Source: Maniola hyperantus (taxonomy: Eukaryota > Arthropoda > Insecta > Lepidoptera > Nymphalidae). From it: DNA of 64,000 nucleotides. Under the pieces are notes generated by a model, which worked only from the letters and a program-made list of their open reading frames with translations, was not told the origin of the DNA and made no database searches. The stretch spans positions 62,001-126,000 of the forward strand of contig NC_048557.2 in the NCBI RefSeq assembly GCF_902806685.2, given 5' to 3'. Each line of letters starts with the position of its first letter. The stretch's first letter is position 1. The position numbers and the translations under genes were made by a program. This document shows positions 24,401-36,900 of this stretch, in pieces.

Positions 24401-27400
24401 GTCTATGGGAGATAGAAAACCGAAGTTGACGAGTGTATGTAAGTGGCGAGCGAGAGTCTATGGGAGATAGAAAACCGAAGTTGACGAGTGTATGTAAGTG
24501 GCGAGCGAGAGTCTATGGGAGATAGAAAACCGAAGTTGACGAGTGTATGTAAGTGGCGAGCGAGAGTCTATGGGAGATAGAAAACCGAAGTTGACGAGTG
24601 TATGTAAGTGGCGAGCGAGAGTCTATGGGAGATAGAAAACCGAAGTTGACGAGTGTATGTAAGTGGCGAGCGAGAGTCTATGGGAGATAGAAAACCGAAG
24701 TTGACGAGTGTATGTAAGTGGCGAGCGAGAGTCTATGGGAGATAGAAAACCGAAGTTGACGAGTGTATGTAAGTGGCGAGCGAGAGTCTATGGGAGATAG
24801 AAAACCGAAGTTGACGAGTGTATGTAAGTGGCGAGCGAGAGTCTATGGGAGATAGAAAACCGAAGTTGACGAGTGTATGTAAGTGGCGAGCGAGAGTCTA
24901 TGGGAGATAGAAAACCGAAGTTGACGAGTGTATGTAAGTGGCGAGCGAGAGTCTATGGGAGATAGAAAACCGAAGTTGACGAGTGTATGTAAGTGGCGAG
25001 CGAGAGTCTATGGGAGATAGAAAACCGAAGTTGACGAGTGTATGTAAGTGGCGAGCGAGAGTCTATGGGAGATAGAAAACCGAAGTTGACGAGTGTATGT
25101 AAGTGGCGAGCGAGAGTCTATGGGAGATAGAAAACCGAAGTTGACGAGTGTATGTAAGTGGCGAGCGAGAGTCTATGGGAGATAGAAAACCGAAGTTGAC
25201 GAGTGTATGTAAGTGGCGAGCGAGAGTCTATGGGAGATAGAAAACCGAAGTTGACGAGTGTATGTAAGTGGCGAGCGAGAGTCTATGGGAGATAGAAAAC
25301 CGAAGTTGACGAGTGTATGTAAGTGGCGAGCGAGAGTCTATGGGAGATAGAAAACCGAAGTTGACGAGTGTATGTAAGTGGCGAGCGAGAGTCTATGGGA
25401 GATAGAAAACCGAAGTTGACGAGTGTATGTAAGTGGCGAGCGAGAGTCTATGGGAGATAGAAAACCGAAGTTGACGAGTGTATGTAAGTGGCGAGCGAGA
25501 GTCTATGGGAGATAGAAAACCGAAGTTGACGAGTGTATGTAAGTGGCGAGCGAGAGTCTATGGGAGATAGAAAACCGAAGTTGACGAGTGTATGTAAGTG
25601 GCGAGCGAGAGTCTATGGGAGATAGAAAACCGAAGTTGACGAGTGTATGTAAGTGGCGAGCGAGAGTCTATGGGAGATAGAAAACCGAAGTTGACGAGTG
25701 TATGTAAGTGGCGAGCGAGAGTCTATGGGAGATAGAAAACCGAAGTTGACGAGTGTATGTAAGTGGCGAGCGAGAGTCTATGGGAGATAGAAAACCGAAG
25801 TTGACGAGTGTATGTAAGTGGCGAGCGAGAGTCTATGGGAGATAGAAAACCGAAGTTGACGAGTGTATGTAAGTGGCGAGCGAGAGTCTATGGGAGATAG
25901 AAAACCGAAGTTGACGAGTGTATGTAAGTGGCGAGCGAGAGTCTATGGGAGATAGAAAACCGAAGTTGACGAGTGTATGTAAGTGGCGAGCGAGAGTCTA
26001 TGGGAGATAGAAAACCGAAGTTGACGAGTGTATGTAAGTGGCGAGCGAGAGTCTATGGGAGATAGAAAACCGAAGTTGACGAGTGTATGTAAGTGGCGAG
26101 CGAGAGTCTATGGGAGATAGAAAACCGAAGTTGACGAGTGTATGTAAGTGGCGAGCGAGAGTCTATGGGAGATAGAAAACCGAAGTTGACGAGTGTATGT
26201 AAGTGGCGAGCGAGAGTCTATGGGAGATAGAAAACCGAAGTTGACGAGTGTATGTAAGTGGCGAGCGAGAGTCTATGGGAGATAGAAAACCGAAGTTGAC
26301 GAGTGTATGTAAGTGGCGAGCGAGAGTCTATGGGAGATAGAAAACCGAAGTTGACGAATGTATGTAAGTGGCGAGCGAGAGTCTATGGGAGATAGAAAAC
26401 CGAAGTTGACGAGTGTATGTAAGTGGCGAGCGAGAGTCTATGGGAGATAGAAAACCGAAGTTGACGAGTGTATGTAAGTGGCGAGCGAGAGTCTATGGGA
26501 GATAGAAAACCGAAGTTGACGAGTGTATGAAAGTGGCGAGCGAGAGTCTATGGGAGATAGAAAACCGAAGTTGACGAGTGTATGTAAGTGGCGAGCGAGA
26601 GTCTATGGGAGATAGAAAACCGAAGTTGACGAGTGTATGTAAGTGGCGAGCGAGAGTCTATGGGAGATAGAAAACCGAAGTTGACGAATGTATGTAAGTG
26701 GCGAGCGAGAGTCTATGGGAGATAGAAAACCGAAGTTGACGAGTGTATGTAAGTGGCGAGCGAGAGTCTATGGGAGATAGAAAACCGAAGTTGACGAGTG
26801 TATGTAAGTGGCGAGCGAGAGTCTATGGGAGATAGAAAACCGAAGTTGACGAGTGTATGTAAGTGGCGAGCGAGAGTCTATGGGAGATAGAAAACCGAAG
26901 TTGACGAATGTATGTAAGTGGCGAGCGAGAGTCTATGGGAGATAGAAAACCGAAGTTGACGAGTGTATGTAAGTGGCGAGCGAGAGTCTATGGGAGATAG
27001 AAAACCGAAGTTGACGAATGTATGTAAGTGGCGAGCGAGAGTCTATGGGAGATAGAAAACCGAAGTTGACGAGTGTATGTAAGTGGCGAGCGAGAGTCTA
27101 TGGGAGATAGAAAACCGAAGTTGACGAGTGTATGTAAGTGGCGAGCGAGAGTCTATGGGAGATAGAAAACCGAAGTTGACGAGTGTATGTAAGTGGCGAG
27201 CGAGAGTCTATGGGAGATAGAAAACCGAAGTTGACGAATGTATGTAAGTGGCGAGCGAGAGTCTATGGGAGATAGAAAACCGAAGTTGACGAGTGTATGT
27301 AAGTGGCGAGCGAGAGTCTATGGGAGATAGAAAACCGAAGTTGACGAGTGTATGTAAGTGGCGAGCGAGAGTCTATGGGAGATAGAAAACCGAAGTTGAC

Positions 27401-30400
27401 GAGTGTATGTAAGTGGCGAGCGAGAGTCTATGGGAGATAGAAAACCGAAGTTGACGAGTGTATGTAAGTGGCGAGCGAGAGTCTATGGGAGATAGAAAAC
27501 CGAAGTTGACGAGTGTATGTAAGTGGCGAGCGAGAGTCTATGGGAGATAGAAAACCGAAGTTGACGAGTGTATGTAAGTGGCGAGCGAGAGTCTATGGGA
27601 GATAGAAAACCGGAAGTAATAGTGATATATACGAAACTATTTCATGAAAAATTAAAAGCTATCGATTTTCCCGAAGAGTTTCGTTCGTGTAGTGATTGTG
27701 TTTGCGGGCGTATTGATCAATTCAATTCAATTCAATTCTATTTATTGCGATGACACCTTGCGGCATGCAATGATACATTCATTTAAACTATTATTATAAA
27801 CCAAAATATATAAAAAATACATACACATTTAAATATTATTTACAGATACCTTAAATATTATTCTGTCCGTGTCCACACAATATTACTAATCGATAAATTG
27901 TATAGCGACATTGTAAATGTTCTGTCTGTGGCTGCCATTGAATCCAGCACTGTAAGATCGCGCGTTGGGAAGCGTACTGTGGCTGGGTGGGACAGGTATG
28001 TTCGCGATGCACACAGGGAGGCCAGCTCGAAGTTTTTAATATGGGTCTGGTGGGGTAAACCAAAAAGTGGTAGGTCTATGACGACATGCATCGAAGTCGC
28101 AGTCTATTTAAGTCACGCTTAAATGTGGTGTCAGAACCACAGTGAACAAATAAAAATGGATATCTTGGCTACACAGCATGCGAAAAATGATTTTCGTAAC
28201 TTTTGGAAATCCACCAATAAATCAAACGGTAGGCCTGCGGGCCTACCAGTGAGCGTGAATGGTATTAATGAGCATAGTCTTATAGCAGACATGTTTAAAG
28301 AGCATTTCACAGTGACTCTTGTTCTTCTTAATAGTCTGGATTGCAGAAAACTACGTTAGTGCGAGTACTGTTCGGGACTACGTCATGAAATGTTATCGTT
28401 TGAATAGCGCCATCTAGTTACAACTGTGGTGTGCAGGAGTGCGCTTCATGGACACGATGTCCATGCACACGTGCGTGAGCGGCGTCACCAGCTACCAGCG
28501 CACCGTGCTCAAAGCCAAGAGCAAGGAGCCGCACCCCTCCGACGGCGACTGGATGGAGGTCAGCTCGCTCAACAGCCTGACTGACGTGAGTGCTCATATG
28601 TGATACTCAGTTGATCTGCCCCTCGCTTCAAACGTCTGGACATTCACATTCGGTTCCATACATGTCGGTAAATAATTACTGTCAAACTATAAATTATACT
28701 TTATTTTACGTAACATCTTTTTACCTATTATCTCCTACCATGATCCAAATTTCATTGTCATTGATCGATCTTCCCTGTGTTGTGGAAAAATACGCATACA
28801 AACTTTCAGCATTTATAAAATAACGAAAGAACTTTTAGTCCAATAGCTCTTAAGTGTCCTTAATTGTAACGTTGTCACTTTGTACTTAGTGTTGTTATCC
28901 GCGTTGTTATCAGTTGTGCGCCGCAGGAGCCAGGAGCCAGGAGCCAGGAGTGACAACTGTGCAGCTTGCGGAGTTCCTTAAGTTATTCATGAAAACCGCG
29001 GGATATGAGAACACTTTATCATTTACTGTGAATTTAAAAGGCTAATATTGGATACAAATTACATTAATTAGGTACAATGTTCAGTTTCCCAATGGGGGAT
29101 AATTCTACGTACAGACAAAATTACTAAACGCTAGACTCGGCTTAACTCTAGGCACAATATTATCACAAGGCGTGCGTTCGGAAAGGCAACGCACTTAGTA
29201 TCTGTAATCGTAAAGGTACCCCGTGTTATATCAAAATTTAATTTAAACTTAATTTAATACTAGAATATACTTGTGTAAACTACGATACAGGTCACCTCCT
29301 AGTGTAGGGTCCACTGGTAAAAGTTTATGAAATGTGCAAGCAAGTATAATATACCTACACTAAAGGTTTGTACGCACCTAAGCGGCGCGGCGCGGCGCTT
29401 CAGCGAGCTGCACGTCGCGGCACAGAGCTTCAAAATATCATTTCTATCATTTTGTATGGCGCATATCGCACTAGAGCGGCGCTGCACAGCGCTTCACCGC
29501 GCGTTGCCGCGCGGCACGGCTGGAGAGAATATTTTGAAGCGCAGCGAAGCGACGCGCAGTGCAGTGACGCTAGTGCGACATACCCAGCGGCGCGGCGCGG
29601 CGCTTCAGTATGCGTACGTCGCTCGAATAAGATACACGCGCATCTTGTTAGGTATTTAAAGTACAGGCAAGAATCGGCAAGATAGACCTCAAAATAAATA
29701 ACGTAGGTTTAATTTTTGGCACACGACGTGTTCCTCATGCTCTTAGAAGTATATCCTCAAAAGTCCCAACCCCTAGGATGTCGGCTTCCCCCCTTCCCAG
29801 TGTCTAAATGTATAAATGTCTCTCCGAGCGTTATGAGGTAACATCAATGGCAAAAATAATCCTGATTAAATAACTATAATATATTATGTACATATTATAC
29901 CTACCTACTTCATCTAGGTAGAATTAATAGTTTCGGAAATATGCCTACCTATTGTTGTAATTGTGTTTATATTATACTAGCTTATGCCCGCGACGTCGTC
30001 CGCGTGGACTACACAAATCTCGAACCCCTATTTTACCCCCTTAGGGGTTGAATTTTCATAAATCCCTTTTTAGCGGATGTCTACGTCATATTAGCTAGTT
30101 AGCTAGCCAGCATGCCAAATTTCAGCCCGATCCGTCCAGTAGTTTGAGCTGTGCGTTGATAGATCAGTCAGTCACCTTTTTCTTTTATATAGGTATTTAG
30201 ATATAATATGTACCTGTGTTTACCTGCCTATTTTATATATTCTATTGCACATAAAACAAAGACATTTTGCGAAAATGCTTTTTCTAATGTAATTTCCACA
30301 AAACCTAAGCCTCTAGCTGATGCCCGCAACTTCGTTCGCGTAGATATAGGTTTTTTAAAAATCCCGTGGGAACTTTTTGATTTTCGGGATAAAACTAGCC

Positions 30401-30880
30401 TATGTGTAGGTACACATAGGCTACTTTTATCCTACAGGGTATAATCTATCTCAGGTATATAGGTACGAGTAGGTAATTCCCGGAAATGTGCTCACCTATA
30501 GAAAAATCTAAATCCACGCGGACGAAGTCGCAGGCATCATCTAGTTGCATTTTTTTTTAAGATTTTTAATCCCGTGTGAACTCTGATTTTCCGGGACAAA
30601 AAGTTGCCTACCTCTGTCAATTCTCGGAATGCAAGCTACCTCTGGTCCAAACTTCATATAAATGGGCCTTTAACAATCCTGTGGAAACTCTTTCATTTTC
30701 CAGGATAAAAATTAGCCTGTCCTTCCCCGGGATGTAATTCAACTTTGTACCAAATTTCATCAAATTCGGTTAAGCTGTTGAGCCGTGAAAAGCTAGTAGA
30801 TAGACAGACAAATACACTTTTGCGTTGATAATATAAGTATGGATATGCATAAATATTTTTTTATAATTTCCATAAAAACT

Positions 30881-30914
<34 letters not shown>

Positions 30915-33900
30915 ACCGATAGATATGTCCACAGCTGGACATAGGTCTCTTGTAGGATTATATTACCGACCTGTGTGGTATACCTATTGTTTCTAATGTA
31001 ATTTCCACAAAAACTATTAGGCAATAGCATAAAGAATTTTGTCTTCGACATTCTGAAGTAAATGTGAAATCGTACAGAGTCATTAAGAAGGCGAGGAAAC
31101 AAAATGTGATATTCGCCTTCTTGATAGCGTGACTTTGGTATGTCAGCAATTCATTTCTTCTTCTTTTTTAAGGTTCCGTACCTCAAAAGGAAAAACGGAA
31201 CCCTTATAGGATCACTTTGTTGTCTGTCTGTCTGTCTGTCCGTCTGTCTGTCTGTCAAGAAACCTACACGGTACTTCCTAGAATCATGGAATTTGGCAGG
31301 TAGGTAGATCTTATAGCTGACATTTGGGGAAAAATCTGAAAACCGTGAATTTAGGGTTAGATCACACAAAAAAAAATTGTGGTCATTTATTTATTTATTT
31401 ATTTTATATCTAATTAGAACGGCACTGCCACTTACACTAACTAGATGATTAATAATAAATTTAAATACAAATAAAGGTACAAGAAAAAAGACATAAAATA
31501 CAAAACGATAAAAGATCAAAGAATTTTGAATTAATTAGTATTTTCAACTTTCGAAGTGAGTGACTATACCAAGTATCATATGAAAGGTCTTCACCTGTAC
31601 ATTCTAAAACAGATTTTTATTTATTTTTATGCATCATAGTTTTTGAATTATCGTGCAAAATGTCGAAAAAATACGACTGTAGTACGAAACCCTCATTGCG
31701 CGAGCCTGACTCGCACTTAGCCGGTTTTTTCTCTTCCATAATTCGTTCTTCCTCTGCACAACAAAGAAATAATAATCAAATCCTCTTCACTGTCACTCAT
31801 CTTGCGACGTTGTTGCTCGTAAGCGAACGGGTATAGAAGTGACGCGAGCTGCCGCGTACTGAAGTTGTAGTGCGGTAGGTACCGTCGAGCGGCAGCAGTC
31901 GGACTGACGCGACGCGCCGCGCCGCTCAGGTGCGTACAAACCTTTAGTTACATTTAAAAAAAAAACCATCAATTGTTATGAATTTAAAAGATTATTAAAA
32001 ATCCCTAATAAAGTAGTAATGAAAGAAAACCTAACTTTGAATTAATTTCCCGGTGTGCCCGCCACGCTCGATGGAAAAGAAATAAGCACGCGTCGAAAAG
32101 GTTCCAGCGTTTTCCTTGCAGTCCTCGATGGCCACGCGTGCAACTAGCGAAGGATTGCTCAGCTTCCGATGGATTTGATTCATTGGAGCCACGTGCCGAC
32201 ACACGACATCATGTCTCATGGGAGATCTCCCACCGAGCGGTTTGGTTGTGCTCGGTAGCGCCAGCTGGGCCGACGGTTGTATCTTGAAACTTCTATATAT
32301 AGTCCAGATTGCCGAACACTCTGTTAGTGCGTGTACTGTCGGCGGTACATTTGTTCGGGACTACGTCATCGATTGAACAGCGCCATCTAGTTTATATTGT
32401 GGCAACCGCCACACGCCCTACTGCAGGTGTGAGAATACATACCATTTCACACTTCCCACATCACGTGTGCACTTTCACAATTGGCGTCTGGCGGCCATTA
32501 CTCCTGGTATTTTTACCACACACAACCTTTCACAAGCAAGGTCTCGAACGAAAAGGAAGGGGCGAGCACCCGTGTCTCTGAATGATTTTCACTTTTCCGG
32601 AAAAGCTCACGAATGGGTACGCGTCTGGCTGGTGATGCCAGGACAGAAAATTCTTGCACTCATCTCATATAAAGGAAACAAGCTTCCTTAATGTCACACC
32701 AAGGAGAAAAATTAAACCTCGCGGTACAAATAAATCCTTTTGCAAATCTTAAATTTTTCCTAAGCGAATTCTAATTTGTTATGACATTGACTTTACTTTT
32801 TTTTCTTTCTTTCAAGGCGACACCGCATGTGCACAGATTAATAAATCAATGATTACGATAATAATCAACGACTATCAAGAACGAATGAATAAATAATAGA
32901 CACAAGATCCAAAAGTTTCGACTAAGATAAAATATTTATGTATTTAAATTAGGTTTGTTTAAATAGAATGAAATGTTCATAAAGTAATTTCCCATTAAAA
33001 TATTTTCTCTTACTTAGCATGAGCACCAAAATTTTTATCTGTAACACAGAGTCAAATAAAGTCTGTGGTATAACGTAATGTTCCTATCCAAGAACAGATG
33101 GCGCTGTTGCCTATCACGTCAATAAGAAATATATGTTCTCCAACAGTCACGCACAGATGTCGCTAGTGGTATCGTAATCTAACATTTTGTAAACACAATG
33201 CTACACCTTGACTGTATCACATGTATAACAATAAAAAAGAAATTTGAATTTGAATTTGAATTTGAATAAATAACAAATAACTCTACTTGTAAACCCTGAC
33301 TCTACAAACCCTACATCTTGGTAAAAAAAGTATGGCTTGGTTGTTGAGTGTTCATGGAACTATCAAGTTAAAGCTCAATGACTCCCCGTAGGTCCACAAG
33401 CTGTACTGCGGCGTGGCCATAGACAAGCAAACCCGCGACATGTTCGTGCAGGGGGCGCTGGAGGACGTGCGCGACAACTTCCAGCGACTCATGAAGTACT
33501 GCGCCGGTGACGTCATCGCCACGCACAACGTGCTCAGGGAGCTGCTGCCGCTGTTCCTGCAGCGGTTCCCGCACCCCGCCACGCTGGCCGGCATGCTGGA
33601 GCTGGGTGCGTCGATCCATCCGTCTCTGTTTAACCTTTTATAAAGAAAGAAAGAAAGAAAAACGTTTATTTATAACGGTCAAGCGGCTTGACGTCAAGCA
33701 CGTAGATTTGTTTTGTTTGATCAAGCAAACTACACTTTTCTCATACATCGAACACTGCCCGAACGGCGTCAAGCAAAAATATAAAATCGCATCAATCACG
33801 CGTCAAGCACATCTCAAGCATCAGGCAAACTTTGTAAACGGTCAGAATGCTTGCTACGTGCTTGACGTCAAGACGGTCTCGGAAGCTCATAAGAATTAGT

Positions 33901-36900
33901 TATCCCGGCGCTTCCTCCCCTTGAATCATAAAAATAAAAAACATGATTTGTAGGATCAGCCTACCTCCCGGTGAACTCCAACTGGCAGCAGTACATCGAC
34001 TCCGCAGAGACAGTGTTCGAAGACTTGAAACTAGAATCGCGGCAGATCCTCTCGGCCAAAGCCGACGAAGCCTGCCGCCTCATGGAGAACCGAGCTTACA
34101 GGGACGACCTCTGGATGTGGGACCAGGACTGGTCGACCCAAACGTTAAAATTGAAAAAAAGTGTTGCCAAGAGTAAAAAAAAAGAAAAGTGTAATATTGA
34201 TAAAGGTTTTAGTGAAAATTATGTTGCGAAATCGGAAAAGACTAGTCGAAAATTCGATGTTCTAAGCGAGGAATATATCGAAAGTTTAAAAGTACGGGGT
34301 GATTTAGTTCAAGATGTTGAGGAGTTGGGTGAACAGTTCGAGTATTTGTATGCGTTGGGTAAATCGCTGCCGGTGAAGAGGCCGCAGCTGGCGGGCTACC
34401 CCGCCTGGTACAGGAAGCTGTGCGCGAAGCCCACCACACAGCCCGGGTGGACGCCCGGCGCCAACAGTGTCACTACCAGTATGCAGGTCAGTATTTGTAC
34501 GTGTTGGGCGCGGCGCTGCCGGTGAAGAGGCCGCAGCTGGCGGGCTACCCCGCCTGGTACAGGAAGCTGTGCGCGAAGCCCACCACACAGCCCGGGTGGA
34601 CGCCCGGCGCCAACAGTGTCACTACCAGTATGCAGGTCAGTATTTGTACGTGTTGGGCGCGGCGCTGCCGGTGAAGAGGCCGCAGCTAGCGGGCTACCCC
34701 GCCTGGTACAGGAAGCTGTGCGCGAAGCCCACCACACAGCCCGGGTGGACGCCCGGCGCCAACAGTGTCACTACCAGTATGCAGGTCAGTATTTGTACGT
34801 GTTGGGCGCGGCGCTGCCGGTGAAGAGGCCGCAGCTGGCGGGCTACCCCGCCTGGTACAGGAAGCTGTGCGCGAAGCCCACCACACAGCCCGGGTGGACG
34901 CCCGGCGCCAACAGTGTCACTACCAGTATGCAGGTCAGTATTTGTACGTGTTGGGCGCGGCGCTGCCGGTGAAGAGGCCGCAGCTAGCGGGCTACCCCGC
35001 CTGGTACAGGAAGCTGTGCGCGAAGCCCACCACACAGCCCGGGTGGACGCCCGGCGCCAACAGTGTCACTACCAGTATGCAGGTCAGTATTTGTACGTGT
35101 TGGGCGCGGCGCTGCCGGTGAAGAGGCCGCAGCTGGCGGGCTACCCCGCCTGGTACAGGAAGCTGTGCGCGAAGCCCACCACACAGCCCGGGTGGACGCC
35201 CGGCGCCAACAGTGTCACTACCAGTATGCAGGTCAGTATTTGTACGTGTTGGGCGCGGCGCTGCCGGTGAAGAGGCCGCAGCTAGCGGGCTACCCCGCCT
35301 GGTACAGGAAGCTGTGCGCGAAGCCCACCACACAGCCCGGGTGGACGCCCGGCGCCAACAGTGTCACTACCAGTATGCAGGTCAGTATTTGTACGTGTTG
35401 GGCGCGGCGCTGCCGGTGAAGAGGCCGCAGCTGGCGGGCTACCCCGCCTGGTACAGGAAGCTGTGCGCGAAGCCCACCACACAGCCCGGGTGGACGCCCG
35501 GCGCCAACAGTGTCACTACCAGTATGCAGGTCAGTATTTGTACGTGTTGGGCGCGGCGCTGCCGGTGAAGAGGCCGCAGCTGGCGGGCTACCCCGCCTGG
35601 TACAGGAAGCTGTGCGCGAAGCCCACCACACAGCCCGGGTGGACGCCCGGCGCCAACAGTGTCACTACCAGTATGCAGGTCAGTATTTGTACGTGTTGGG
35701 CGCGGCGCTGCCGGTGAAGAGGCCGCAGCTAGCGGGCTACCCCGCCTGGTACAGGAAGCTGTGCGCGAAGCCCACCACACAGCCCGGGTGGACGCCCGGC
35801 GCCAACAGTGTCACTACCAGTATGCAGGTCAGTATTTGTACGTGTTGGGCGCGGCGCTGCCGGTGAAGAGGCCGCAGCTGGCGGGCTACCCCGCCTGGTA
35901 CAGGAAGCTGTGCGCGAAGCCCACCACACAGCCCGGGTGGACGCCCGGCGCCAACAGTGTCACTACCAGTATGCAGGTCAGTATTTGTACGTGTTGGGCG
36001 CGGCGCTGCCGGTGAAGAGGCCGCAGCTGGCGGGCTACCCCGCCTGGTACAGGAAGCTGTGCGCGAAGCCCACCACACAGCCCGGGTGGACGCCCGGCGC
36101 CAACAGTGTCACTACCAGTATGCAGGTCAGTATTTGTACGTGTTGGGCGCGGCGCTGCCGGTGAAGAGGCCGCAGCTAGCGGGCTACCCCGCCTGGTACA
36201 GGAAGCTGTGCGCGAAGCCCACCACACAGCCCGGGTGGACGCCCGGCGCCAACAGTGTCACTACCAGTATGCAGGTCAGTATTTGTACGTGTTGGGCGCG
36301 GCGCTGCCGGTGAAGAGGCCGCAGCTAGCGGGCTACCCCGCCTGGTACAGGAAGCTGTGCGCGAAGCCCACCACACAGCCCGGGTGGACGCCCGGCGCCA
36401 ACAGTGTCACTACCAGTATGCAGGTCAGTATTTTTATTTGCTTACAACAGATTTATCCGAAAGGTTTTCTTAATAATGACAAAACGGCTAAAGGATTTTA
36501 ATGACCAATACTTTTTTGTTTTAAAAAGGAATATTAGTCTCCCGCTTAGCACAATTTGGTGTAATTTACATGAAGCAGTTTACGCTTCACCGTGTGGCGT
36601 CCGTCACGCCGACGGACACGCCCCCAACGTGGCAGATCGTAGTTAAAGGGAAAACTGATTCAAAGTGTATACAGTTTGACCATGGTCTCACTTGATGATA
36701 CAGTTAAAGAAAGAATCGACGCCAACGTCAGTAATATTTCTAGATAACTCCTAAACTCCTGCGCCTCTCCTGGGAGGGCTACCCCCTCCACTACCTGCAG
36801 ACGGAAGGGTGGGGGTTCCTGGTGCCGTACAGCAGGACGCAAGACGACCCTAAGGGCGAGCCTGCGGTGCCTCTGCACAAACTGCTGCAGACCTGCCCTC

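Larger units (their letters stand above)
28586..33391. other. POLG intron 5, repeat-rich
   Basis: 4.8 kb without a coding exon. It holds a GC-rich block (29355-29650), interspersed elements (29975-30845), a (ATC)n microsatellite joined to a LINE tail (30882-30960), a (GTCT)n-bearing element (31155-31735), a second GC-rich end (31840-31945), the 32.2 kb element and a (GAATTT)n run near 33240-33266. Stretches 28620-29300 and 32430-33230 show nothing recognisable. Confidence 0.6.

Noticed and set aside
29327..29685. Arginine/alanine-rich frames at 29.4 kb
   Set aside because: Produced by repeated GCGGCGCGGCG words; no family resemblance.
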